Source of the DNA: Myxococcota bacterium
GTDB lineage: Bacteria > Myxococcota > B64-G9
Reading direction: 5' to 3'
Length of the DNA: 64,000 nt
NCBI GenBank assembly: GCA_022710975.1
Contig: JAKLGA010000001.1
Span: 744,001-808,000, forward strand
Shown here: positions 15,268-22,867 of the stretch, in pieces
Layout of the letters: each line of letters starts with the position of its first letter
Numbering within the stretch: position 1 is the first letter of the stretch
Notes under the pieces: generated by a model
What the model was told of the DNA's origin: nothing
Database searches by the model: none
Seen by the model: the letters and a program-made list of their open reading frames with translations, nothing else
Program-made: the position numbers and the translations under genes

Positions 15268-17556
15268 ATGGGCTCCGCGCGCGTGGTTCGTTGGGGGTGG
15301 CTCGCGGCGGGCTGGCTCGTCCTGGGCTGCGACTTCTCGCCGGGCCTCGACGATCACTCGGACGCCGGCCTCTACCCCCCCTGCGCGAGCGATCAGGACT
15401 GCCTGGAGTCCTGCGTCTGCCTGGGGGGCTCGGTGTGCGTGCCGATCGAGAGCGGCGACTCCTGCGCCCGGGAGTGCGACGCGGACGCGGACTGCCGGGC
15501 CACGGCCCAGAACGCCCAGGCGATCTGCCACCGCGGGGTGTGCGAGCTCGAGGGCTGCAGTCCGCCCTACCTCGACTGCGACGGGCTGGCGGAGAACGGC
15601 TGCGAGAGCGACCCGGACATCGATCCGGCCAATTGTGGCGGCTGCGTGGGCTCGGGCGGGCAGGCGTGCGAGGTGTCGGCGGGCGAGGCCTGCGTCCTGG
15701 GCACGTGCACCTCCGCTCCCTGCCCCTCCGGCTGGAACGACTGCGACGGGGACTCGATCTGCGAGTCCGATCCCTTGACCGACGGCCTCAACTGCGGGGG
15801 CTGTGCCTTCGAGGCCGGTGAGGTCTGCGAGCCTGCGCGCCTCGAGCTCTGCGACCAGGGCGTGTGCAGGGTGAACTCCTGCGAGTACGACTGGAACGAC
15901 TGCGACGACAACCTGCTCAACAGCTGCGAGTCGGACCCCATGACCGATGCGCTGAACTGCGGAGCCTGCCTGGTGAACGGCGGCCACCTGTGTGTCCCCG
16001 GCGTCGAGGTTTGCGCGGACGGCGCGTGCGTGTGCGCGGAGGGCTTCGCGGACTGCAACGGGGAGGGCTCATGCGAGCCCCTCGGCACGCCCACCGCCTG
16101 CCTGGGCTGCGAGGACGATTGCACCACCCTGGATAGCGTGGATCCCGCCGGCGTGGGGTGCGATGCCGGGCGCTGCGTGATCTTCGCTTGTCTGGGGTTC
16201 TACGCCGACTGCGACGGCGACCCCGAGGACGGCTGCGAGGCCTACCTGCTCGACGATGCCGAGAACTGCGGCGCGTGCGGCCACATCTGCACCCCCGCGA
16301 ACGTGAGCTCCGCCGTCTGCTTCCTGGGCGAGTGCAACTACGACGGCGGTTGCCTGCTGGGCTTCGACGACTGCGACGGGGACCGGCGCAACGGCTGCGA
16401 GGCCGATCTCGCGCAGGACCCCCAGAACTGCCACTTCTGCGGGAACGAATGCTCGAACGGCCAGGTGTGCGGGCCCAACGAGTGCGATGTCTCGACCTGC
16501 CCGGCTGCCATGGCGGACTGCGACGGCGACGGGTCCTGCGAGACCACCCTGAGGACCCTCACGGATTGCTCGTTCTGCAATGACAACTGCTGGCTGTCCC
16601 CCGCGTACCTCGATTGCGATGGGGGGATGTGCTACCCGGTGTGCGCCGCGGACCAGGGCTGCACCGTGTCGCCCTGCGGCGGCGGACTCCTGGAATGCGA
16701 CGGGATCGTCGGCGAGCAGGGCCAGGCCTGCGAGACCTCCATGAGCGACCTCCAGTGCGGGAGCTGCGCCCACGACTGCTGGCAGGACCCGGCGTTCTGG
16801 GCCGGGGTCTACGAGTTCACCATCTACCCGATCTGCGCCGTGGCGGACGGCGGGCGGTGCGCGCCCGCGACCTGCCAGCAGCTCCGGGCCGAGTGCGATC
16901 GCCTGTCCGCGGAGGTGTGCGAGACCCACCTCGACTGGGTCACCGACTGCGGTCAGTGCGGCGTGAGCTGCCTCATGTACTCGACGCCCGCCTGCCTGCA
17001 GGACGGTTCCTGCACCATGATCTGCGAGGACGCGGTGTGCCGGCCCTTCACCTGCCCGCCGGGCCGGGTGGACTGCATCTTCGAGGACAACGTCTTGTGC
17101 GAGACCGAGGTGACCCCGGAGTTCGACTGCCTGGCCTGCGACGGCCGTTGCCCCTCGGGGGAGATCTGCCTGGACGGCGAGTGCAAGCCCAGGGACACCG
17201 TGGTCTGCGACGGGCTCACCTGCGCTCCCGGCGAGGTGTGCTGCCTGGGCAACGACATGGCGCACTCGCTCCAGTGCGTGGACCCGGTGGTGGCTGACAA
17301 CTGCCTGGTCACCCTGAGCTGCACCGGCCCCGCGGACTGCCCGCAGGGCCAGGCCTGCTGCGAGAGCTCCGTCGGGGGACTCGACCGCTCCGTGGCCTGC
17401 CGCCCGGCGATGGAGTGCAGCGCCACCGGCATCCTGTGCGGCGAGGACCTCGACTGCGCCGGCGATCTGGGGGTGGTGACCTACTGCTGCCCGAACCCGC
17501 TGCTGCCCGGCTTCTCCACCTGCCAGCTCACCCCCTGCGATACCACCTGGCCCTGA
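15268..17556 (+). CDS. Large Cys-rich repeat lipoprotein
   Basis: 762 residues, ATG with a perfect AGGAGG five bases upstream. The signal ends in a lipobox (WLVLGC, Cys22), so it is a lipoprotein. The rest is Cys-rich repeats of the form DCDG-x-x-x-NGCE-x(8)-NCGGC, for example LDCDGLAENGCESDP then ANCGGC, and DCDGDRRNGCEADL then QNCHFC. At least six full copies are visible before about residue 450, then looser Cys-rich modules. Similar repeats are typical of surface proteins in Myxococcota. Many disulfides would make a rigid stalk. There is no catalytic motif and the partner is unknown. Confidence 0.85.
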   Translation: MGSARVVRWGWLAAGWLVLGCDFSPGLDDHSDAGLYPPCASDQDCLESCVCLGGSVCVPIESGDSCARECDADADCRATAQNAQAICHRGVCELEGCSPPYLDCDGLAENGCESDPDIDPANCGGCVGSGGQACEVSAGEACVLGTCTSAPCPSGWNDCDGDSICESDPLTDGLNCGGCAFEAGEVCEPARLELCDQGVCRVNSCEYDWNDCDDNLLNSCESDPMTDALNCGACLVNGGHLCVPGVEVCADGACVCAEGFADCNGEGSCEPLGTPTACLGCEDDCTTLDSVDPAGVGCDAGRCVIFACLGFYADCDGDPEDGCEAYLLDDAENCGACGHICTPANVSSAVCFLGECNYDGGCLLGFDDCDGDRRNGCEADLAQDPQNCHFCGNECSNGQVCGPNECDVSTCPAAMADCDGDGSCETTLRTLTDCSFCNDNCWLSPAYLDCDGGMCYPVCAADQGCTVSPCGGGLLECDGIVGEQGQACETSMSDLQCGSCAHDCWQDPAFWAGVYEFTIYPICAVADGGRCAPATCQQLRAECDRLSAEVCETHLDWVTDCGQCGVSCLMYSTPACLQDGSCTMICEDAVCRPFTCPPGRVDCIFEDNVLCETEVTPEFDCLACDGRCPSGEICLDGECKPRDTVVCDGLTCAPGEVCCLGNDMAHSLQCVDPVVADNCLVTLSCTGPADCPQGQACCESSVGGLDRSVACRPAMECSATGILCGEDLDCAGDLGVVTYCCPNPLLPGFSTCQLTPCDTTWP

Positions 17557-17560
17557 GCCG

Positions 17561-18937
17561 TCAGCCGCGCGGCGCGTGCTCCACGACCTTCAGGTAGGGG
17601 CCGAGCATGAGGGTCCGCATCTTGCCCAGCACCCGGCGGCGCACGGGCGGGAGCCGCATGGCCAGCCCGGCCAGGCCGTTGCGCAGGCGGGCGCCCCAGG
17701 CGTCCTGGGGGAAGTCGTAGATGCCGTGCGCGCGGTAGTGGCGGTGATCGGCCTGGAACAGCGCGCTGGTCAGGTAGACGAAGTCGCGGAACAGCTTGGT
17801 GCCCGCGTGCGCCGGGAACAGGCGCGGGGTGCGCAGCCCCCGGTCCAGGGCCTGCACCAGGTCGCGCGCGGCCTGGGCGAGCAGCGCGTCCAGCTCCGCC
17901 GAGGTGGCCACCTCGTCGGTGACCACGCCAACCAGGTGGGCCTTCTGGAGCTGGGTGTAGGCCTCCAGGATCTGGCGCAGCCCCCCGAGCTGCTGCAGCG
18001 GCCCCGAGATCAGCCACAGCACCTGCTTGCCCTCCAGCAGCGGCTGGTGGCCGAGGAAGAAGGTGCGATCGAAGAAGGCCTTGAAGCGGGCGGACAGGTA
18101 GCGATCCCGGACGGCGCCAGCGAACACCAGGGCGTCCGCGCCGAGGACCTTCTGGCGGTAGAGCTCGCCGAAACCGTCCCGGTGCACGCACTCCCCGTTC
18201 CAGGCGCAGCGCAGGCAGCCCAGGCAGCCCTTCAGCTCGAGCTCGCGCAGCCGGAGCTCCTCGACCCGGCAGGGCAGCGCGTCCGACAGCACCCGCTGCA
18301 TGGACTCCACGTGGGGGCTGTCCGGCCCGGCGTCGGTCACCAGGGTCACGCGGCGGGTGTCCGCCCTGGCCGCCGGGGCCGGCACCGCGGGCCGGTGGAC
18401 GAGCGCCGGGGGGGAGAGCGGGGCGAAGCGCCTGGGCTGCGGGGCCCGCTGCGCGACGGAGCGCAAGGCCGCGTCGAGCCAGCCCTCGAGGCTGCGACGC
18501 GCGCCGGCCTTCAGCAGGTCGTCCATGCCGGCCGAGTAGCCCGGCAGGAAGCGCAGCCCCAGGTCCTCGCTGACGGCGTGCAGGTACTCGTGGGCGGCGT
18601 GGTCGAAGAAGTGGATCGAGGTGGTGAGCGCCGTGGCGTAGCGTCCCCGCAGCGCCTCGGGGGGGCCGGCCGCGAAGAGCAGCTCGACCAGCCGCTTGAG
18701 CTGGGAGGGGACCAGGAAGTAATAGACCGGTGTGCACCAGAGCACCAGGTCGGCCTCGCCCAGCCGGGCGAGCAGGGCAGACCGGGCCGACGGGTCGCGT
18801 TCGAGCCCGCGGATCTCTTTGGAAACATGGAAGAAGTCCAGATTGTGCGCCGGAAGGCGCCTGGCGAGGTAGCGGACGTATTGCAGGCTGACGCTCTGCT
18901 CGCCCTTGGGGCTGCCGTTGAGCACCAGGACCCTCAT
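17561..18937 (-). CDS. Tandem flavodoxin-fold NAD(P)H oxidoreductase with Cys cluster
   Basis: 458 residues, ATG with GGGAGG upstream. Two flavodoxin-like modules are fused. The first (1-165) starts MRVLVLNGSPKGEQSVS, a typical FMN phosphate loop, followed by DLVLWCTPVYYFLVPSQLK. The second (about 215-370) has TLVTDAGPDSPHVESM and ADALVFAGAVRDRYLSARFKAF. Between strands of the second module lies GCLGCLRCAWNGEC, a Cys cluster like that of iron-sulphur flavoproteins, so it may bind FMN and an Fe-S centre. The last 80 residues are basic and unassigned. A redox role in the cytoplasm is likely; the substrate is unknown. It lies downstream of the cold-shock gene but beyond its terminator. Confidence 0.8.
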   Translation of the reverse strand: MRVLVLNGSPKGEQSVSLQYVRYLARRLPAHNLDFFHVSKEIRGLERDPSARSALLARLGEADLVLWCTPVYYFLVPSQLKRLVELLFAAGPPEALRGRYATALTTSIHFFDHAAHEYLHAVSEDLGLRFLPGYSAGMDDLLKAGARRSLEGWLDAALRSVAQRAPQPRRFAPLSPPALVHRPAVPAPAARADTRRVTLVTDAGPDSPHVESMQRVLSDALPCRVEELRLRELELKGCLGCLRCAWNGECVHRDGFGELYRQKVLGADALVFAGAVRDRYLSARFKAFFDRTFFLGHQPLLEGKQVLWLISGPLQQLGGLRQILEAYTQLQKAHLVGVVTDEVATSAELDALLAQAARDLVQALDRGLRTPRLFPAHAGTKLFRDFVYLTSALFQADHRHYRAHGIYDFPQDAWGARLRNGLAGLAMRLPPVRRRVLGKMRTLMLGPYLKVVEHAPRG

Positions 18938-18954
18938 CGCTGCCTCCCGAAACG

Positions 18955-18978
18955 AAAAAGGCCGGGCGAAGCCCGGCC
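18955..18978 (-). terminator. Rho-independent terminator of the cold-shock gene
   Basis: Read on the minus strand: GGCCGGGC, loop TTC, GCCCGGCC, then TTTTT (18959-18955). It is a perfect 8-bp GC stem with a T-tract, 24 bases after the cold-shock stop and upstream of the next gene's start at 18937. Confidence 0.85.
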
Positions 18979-19002
18979 CTGCGAATTCGAATCTCCGGCC
19001 GG

Positions 19003-19209
19003 TCAGGCAGTGACCGAGCGGACGTTCTTCGCCTGCAGGCCCTTGGGGCCCTGGACGATTTCGAACTCGACGGGATCACCCTCATTCAGGGTCTTGTAGC
19101 CCTCACCATCGATGGCAGAGAAGTGGACGAAGACGTCGTCGCCGCCCTCCTGCTCGATGAACCCGTAGCCCTTGGTGTTGTTGAACCACTTCACTTTTCC
19201 CTGCGACAT
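19003..19209 (-). CDS. csp: Cold-shock family RNA-binding protein
   Basis: 68 residues, the normal length for CspA-type proteins. It begins [19 protein letters not shown], carrying RNP1 (KGYGFIE) and RNP2 (DVFVHFSAI), the aromatic patch that binds single-stranded RNA or DNA. The C-terminus ([13 protein letters not shown]) is typical. Cytoplasmic RNA chaperone. The frame extends upstream but the ATG at 19209, with AAGGAG before it, gives the conserved start. It is flanked by its own promoter-like region and a strong terminator, so it is probably monocistronic. Confidence 0.95.
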   Translation of the reverse strand: MSQGKVKWFNNTKGYGFIEQEGGDDVFVHFSAIDGEGYKTLNEGDPVEFEIVQGPKGLQAKNVRSVTA

Positions 19210-19278
19210 CCTACCGCTCCTTCTTCTGGCGCCCTCCGCCCCCATGGGTTCTCTCAGCGCTGGAGGAACGCCCGCAAC

Positions 19279-19326
19279 ACGCCGGCGACAGGCCGGCGTA
19301 CATCCGATCGAGAACCGGGTTGTCAA
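19279..19326 (-). promoter_or_regulatory. Cold-shock promoter region with inverted repeat
   Basis: A minus-strand TTGACA (19326-19321, preceded by TTTT) is followed 17 bases later by a weak ATGTAC. ACGCCGGC (19279-19286), a 5-base loop and GCCGGCGT (19292-19299) form a perfect 8-bp inverted repeat over the expected start site near 19290. It could be an operator or a hairpin at the 5' end of the roughly 80-base leader. Confidence 0.45.
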
Positions 19327-19384
19327 AAATCGAGGCGACGATGGAACACTCCGACTCCGATGTCAAGAACTCCCTCCCGCAGGC

Positions 19385-20296
19385 TCACAGGTGCTCGGCA
19401 CAGCAGCGGAATCCGGTGCTGTAGTCCCAGTAGCCGGCGGGGTGGGCCGTGGTGGTGTACAGGCAGCCTTCGCCGTTCAGGCGGGTGTCGACGTAGTACC
19501 CGCCCTTGAAGGTGCCGGCCGGGTCGTCGACCCACTCGTGCAGGTTGCCCATGAGATCGAGCACGCCCTCCGGGGTCGCGCAACCCGGGTGGGCGCCGGC
19601 CGGGGCCAGGCCGTCGGCCAGCTGGTTCAGGCAGGGGTGATCCAGCTCGGACCAGATCCAGGCCGCGCTGGTGCCGAAGTACTCCACGGCCGGGTGCACC
19701 GCCCGGGCGTCGTTGCACAACCCGTCCTGGCGAGTGTTCCCGTAGGGGTAGGTGCGTCCCTCGCTCCCGCGGCAGGCCAGCTCCCACTCGGCCCGGGTGC
19801 ACAGCCGCTTGCCGGCCTCGGCGCAGGCCTGTCCGGCCTGCAGCCTGCTCACGTACCCCTGGGGCACCGCGCCCGGGGCGCTGCGAGCGACCACCCGCGC
19901 CGCGCCCGGGTTGAAGTAGGGCGACCTGGGCCCGGGGCCGTCCGCGCTGAGCTCCTCGAGAAAGGCCTCCCACCGGTCGATGCACGCGCTCCCGCCGGGG
20001 ACGGGCGCCATGCCGGCAGGGCAGCCGCCCAGGCCAGGCGGCTCCTCGAGCCCCGCGTTGGGCTGGGGCACCTCCTCGCCCGTGCAGGGGGCGTCCTCGA
20101 GGTCGGCTGTCTCGTCTCCACCCACGTCCTCGCGCGCGCCGTCGTCCGCGTCCGGGGCGCCGTCCCCCGCGTCCTCGCCACCGTCGTCGCCCCCGTCGTG
20201 AGCGTCCTGCCCCGGGTCGGCCGGGTCGCAGCCGGCGGCGAGCAGCCAGGCCGCGGCCAGCAGCCCGGGCAGGAGGAGCAAGGCGCGGCGCGGCAT
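19385..20296 (-). CDS. FGE/SUMF1-domain lipoprotein
   Basis: 303 residues. The signal peptide ends in a lipobox (LLAAGC, Cys23). An extremely acidic Asp/Gly/Ala linker (about 24-72) follows, then a formylglycine-generating-enzyme-like domain (about 85-303): CPAGMAPVPGGSACIDRWEA, GKRLCTRAEWELACRG, YPYGNT, GVLDLMGNLHEWVDD, FKGGYYV, GFRCC. Members with this fold are C-type-lectin-like and mostly non-catalytic when secreted; true FGE Cys usage cannot be shown here. Probably anchored in the outer membrane. It is the last gene of the likely ParA operon, 28 bases after the upstream stop. Confidence 0.8.
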   Translation of the reverse strand: MPRRALLLLPGLLAAAWLLAAGCDPADPGQDAHDGGDDGGEDAGDGAPDADDGAREDVGGDETADLEDAPCTGEEVPQPNAGLEEPPGLGGCPAGMAPVPGGSACIDRWEAFLEELSADGPGPRSPYFNPGAARVVARSAPGAVPQGYVSRLQAGQACAEAGKRLCTRAEWELACRGSEGRTYPYGNTRQDGLCNDARAVHPAVEYFGTSAAWIWSELDHPCLNQLADGLAPAGAHPGCATPEGVLDLMGNLHEWVDDPAGTFKGGYYVDTRLNGEGCLYTTTAHPAGYWDYSTGFRCCAEHL

Positions 20297-20324
20297 GGGG
20301 GGCCTCGGCGGACGGGCAGGGAGC

Positions 20325-20813
20325 TCAGCGCGCCGCGCGCTTGGCCGGGCGGCCTTCGTCCGGGCCCTGCTCGCGCGGCGCGTCCAGGAAGGGCTCGTCC
20401 GCCGCGCTCAGCTTGGCCACGACCATGTCCAGGGCGGCCACCAGGGCGTCCTCGGTGCAGTCGGCGCGGGCCGTGACCACGTCCTCGTCGGCCTCCTCGG
20501 AGGCCTTGCGGGTGGCGGCCAGCACGGTGCACTGGCTGCCCAGCTTGAGGATCTCGACCCGCATGGACACCTCGGCCTGGGTGACCTTGTCGGAGGTGAG
20601 CACCCGGTAGAGGCCGGCCTCGGTCAGGCGCGCGGCCAGGTAGGTGCGCAGCCCGTCGAGGAGGTCCTTCTTGAGCACCAGGCGCTTGGCGACGATCGGC
20701 TCGAGCTTCAGCCAGGGGCGGACCTTCGGCTGGTCGCCCGCAGCCGCCAGGCCGAGGCCGGCCACGCAGGTGAACGCCAGGACGCACAGCGCGATCGCTC
20801 TCCTCGCCCGCAC
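20325..20813 (-). CDS. Small secreted protein related to the 0.3-2.7 kb paralogues
   Basis: 162 residues from a GTG at 20813 with GGAGG nine bases upstream. A signal peptide (AIALCVLAFTCVAGLGLAAAG) precedes a single domain. VEILKLGSQCTVLAA and DCTEDALVAALDMVVAKL align with QILPMGKSCHLTAT and GCSEDALVAGLEQLMDRV of the first tandem paralogue, so it is the same N-terminal domain without the barrel. The CxxxC pair seen in the tandem paralogues is absent. It is likely periplasmic. It sits 18 bases after the coiled-coil gene, so it is probably co-transcribed. Confidence 0.7.
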   Translation of the reverse strand: MRARRAIALCVLAFTCVAGLGLAAAGDQPKVRPWLKLEPIVAKRLVLKKDLLDGLRTYLAARLTEAGLYRVLTSDKVTQAEVSMRVEILKLGSQCTVLAATRKASEEADEDVVTARADCTEDALVAALDMVVAKLSAADEPFLDAPREQGPDEGRPAKRAAR

Positions 20814-20831
20814 GGGAACACCTCCTCCGGC

Positions 20832-21881
20832 TCAGAGCTTGGCCGCCTCGACCATGCGCTTGATCTCGGCCAGCGCCAGGCGGCTCTCCTGCAGGGCCTG
20901 CACCTCGGCTTCCAGGCTCTGGACGCGGGCGAGCTGCTCGTCGCGCTCGGCGGTGCGGCGGGCCACCCGCCCGGTCAGCTCGGCCACCTCGGCGGCGCGG
21001 GCCTGCTGCAGCCGGGCCTGCTCCTGGAGCCGGGCCTCCAGCCCCGCCAGGCGATCGTCGCGCTCCACCAGGGCGGCTTCGGCCTGCCCGATCAGCCGGG
21101 TCTGCTGCTCGTCCAGGGCCTTGAGCTCGGCGATGCGCGCCAGGGCCTGATCGCGCTCCGCGGCCAGGGACTCCGACTCGGCCATCAGGCCGCGGGCCAG
21201 CTCCACCCGCTCGCGGGCCGTGGCCTCGGCGGCCTCCAGACGGTGCTGCACCTCGGCCACCTGGGCGCGGAGCTGCTGGACCTCGTGCCGGGCGCCCGCC
21301 AGCGCTCCCTCCAGCGCGTCCCGCTCCTCGGCCAGGGCGCGCAGCCGGGCGCGGAAGCCATCCACCATCTGGCGGGTGGCCTCGGTCGCGGCCCGCGGCT
21401 CGAGCGGCTCCTGCTCGGCCCCGGAGCGCTCGGCGGCCTCCAGGCGATCGCGCAGGCGCGCGATGCGCTCCTGTCCCCGGGCCAGGGTCTCGTCCGCGCC
21501 GGGGGCCGGTCCGGCCCCCGCCCCGGCGACCGCGGCGGCGATGCTGTGGGCCAGCTCCGCGCGGGACAGCTCCTCGGGCGCGGTGGCGGGCGCCGGCCGC
21601 GCCTGCCGGGCCTTGACCGCCTCGGCCAGGGGCTCGGCGGGCTTGGCCTTGCGGGAGCGCGACTGCATGTGCGCCCGCAGGCGCTCGGCCGCGGCGGCCG
21701 CGTCCTCCGGGGCCTGCGCGGCTGGAGCCTCGCCCGGGGCCACATCGGCCGCGGGGGCGGGCGGGGCCTCGGCCGGCGCGCTGGCGGGCTGCGCGGGTGG
21801 CGCCGAGACCACGGCGGCGGCCTTCTTCTGGCCCCCCAGGGGCCGCAGGCGGGGGACGTTCTGGTCGAATGCGTTCTTCAT
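20832..21881 (-). CDS. Coiled-coil protein of the ParA operon
   Basis: 349 residues; the ATG overlaps the parA stop by four bases. The N-terminus (MKNAFDQNVPRLRPLGGQKK) is a short conserved-looking basic head. It is followed by about 120 Ala/Pro-rich residues, and then by a continuous coiled coil from about 140 to 349 (LRDRLEAAERSGAEQEPLE, LEARLQEQARLQQARAAEV). Soluble and cytoplasmic, with no membrane segment. In orphan ParA systems a partner with a basic N-terminal peptide stimulates the ATPase; the head here could play that role. This is inference from position and shape. Confidence 0.75.
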   Translation of the reverse strand: MKNAFDQNVPRLRPLGGQKKAAAVVSAPPAQPASAPAEAPPAPAADVAPGEAPAAQAPEDAAAAAERLRAHMQSRSRKAKPAEPLAEAVKARQARPAPATAPEELSRAELAHSIAAAVAGAGAGPAPGADETLARGQERIARLRDRLEAAERSGAEQEPLEPRAATEATRQMVDGFRARLRALAEERDALEGALAGARHEVQQLRAQVAEVQHRLEAAEATARERVELARGLMAESESLAAERDQALARIAELKALDEQQTRLIGQAEAALVERDDRLAGLEARLQEQARLQQARAAEVAELTGRVARRTAERDEQLARVQSLEAEVQALQESRLALAEIKRMVEAAKL

Positions 21882-22849
21882 GCGATCGGCTCCTCGACCC
21901 TGGGCGGCAGGCAGCGCGGCAGGACCTCGGCCACCAGCCGGTCGATGTCCTCCGCGCCCTTGCTCCCGGGCAGGAAAGCGGAGATGGGTACCCCCTCGCT
22001 GGACGCCTGGGCGAACTTGGTGCACTGCCGGACCACCGTGCCGAGCAGGTAGTCCTTGTAGTGCTCCTCCAGCGCCGTGCGCGCCTGGCGCGCGATGCGG
22101 GTGGTGGGGTTGAAGTTGTTGATGACCACGCAGACCTGCTGCAGGGCGAGCTCCAGGTCGCGCTCCAGGTCGGCGATGGTCTCGAACAGCAGCCGCAGGC
22201 CGTGGAAGGACAGGAAGTCGGCCAGCACCGGGATGATCAGGTCGTGGGCGGCCAGCAGCGCGTTCAGGTTGAGCAGCCCGAAGGACGGCGGGGCGTCCAT
22301 GACCACGAAGTCGAAGGGCTCCTGCAGCTCGTCCAGGCTGAGCCGCAGGCGGAACTCCCGGGCGTGCAGCGGCATGAGCGCCAGCTCCACCGTGCTCATG
22401 CGCAGGTTGGAGGGCAGCAGGGCGAGCTCGGTCAGCGGCAGGCGCTGGATGACCTCCGCGACCGGCGTGCGCTTGACCAGCACGTCGAACAGCGTGAGCT
22501 CGTAGCGCTCGGCCTCCAGCCCCAGGCACTTGGAGGCGTGGCCCTGCGAGTCCAGGTCGACCAGCAGCACGCGGTGGCCCATCTCCGCCAGGCGGTAGGC
22601 GTAGGCCGAGGACAGGCTGGTCTTGCCCGTGCCGCCCTTGAAGTTGAGGAAGAGCTGGCGCCGCTGGGGCCGGGCCGCGGGCCGGAGCGCCAGGGCCTGC
22701 CGGTAGCGGCTGAGATCGGCCGGCGTGTAGCGTTCACCGGCGGCCTCGCGGGCGGGCAGCTGGTGCTTGCGCTCGGCGGCGCGGAGCTGCTTGTCGGTCA
22801 GGCCGAGGATCTCGGCGAAGCGGCCGCGGCTGTAGCTGATGCGCTCCAC
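21878..22849 (-). CDS. parA: ParA-family ATPase with N-terminal MerR-like helix-turn-helix
   Basis: 323 residues. Residues 1-60 form a MerR-like winged-helix segment (FAEILGLTDKQLRAAERKHQ, RYTPADLSRYRQAL). The ParA core begins with the deviant Walker A FKGGTGKTS, then VDLDSQGHASKCLGL, FDFVVMDAPPSFG (Walker B), and NNFNPTTRIARQARTALEEH. Such ATPases bind DNA non-specifically and position cargo in the cell. No parB or parS is nearby and the chromosome's own parAB is not visible, so this is an orphan ParA. Its partners are probably the two flanking coiled-coil proteins. Confidence 0.9.
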   Translation of the reverse strand: MERISYSRGRFAEILGLTDKQLRAAERKHQLPAREAAGERYTPADLSRYRQALALRPAARPQRRQLFLNFKGGTGKTSLSSAYAYRLAEMGHRVLLVDLDSQGHASKCLGLEAERYELTLFDVLVKRTPVAEVIQRLPLTELALLPSNLRMSTVELALMPLHAREFRLRLSLDELQEPFDFVVMDAPPSFGLLNLNALLAAHDLIIPVLADFLSFHGLRLLFETIADLERDLELALQQVCVVINNFNPTTRIARQARTALEEHYKDYLLGTVVRQCTKFAQASSEGVPISAFLPGSKGAEDIDRLVAEVLPRCLPPRVEEPIA

Positions 22850-22867
22850 GCTTCCTCCAGGCTCGCC

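Noticed and set aside
21878-22849. Chromosome-partition parA
   Set aside because: There is no parB, gidA/B or parS nearby. The N-terminal MerR-like head and coiled-coil neighbours fit an orphan ParA better.
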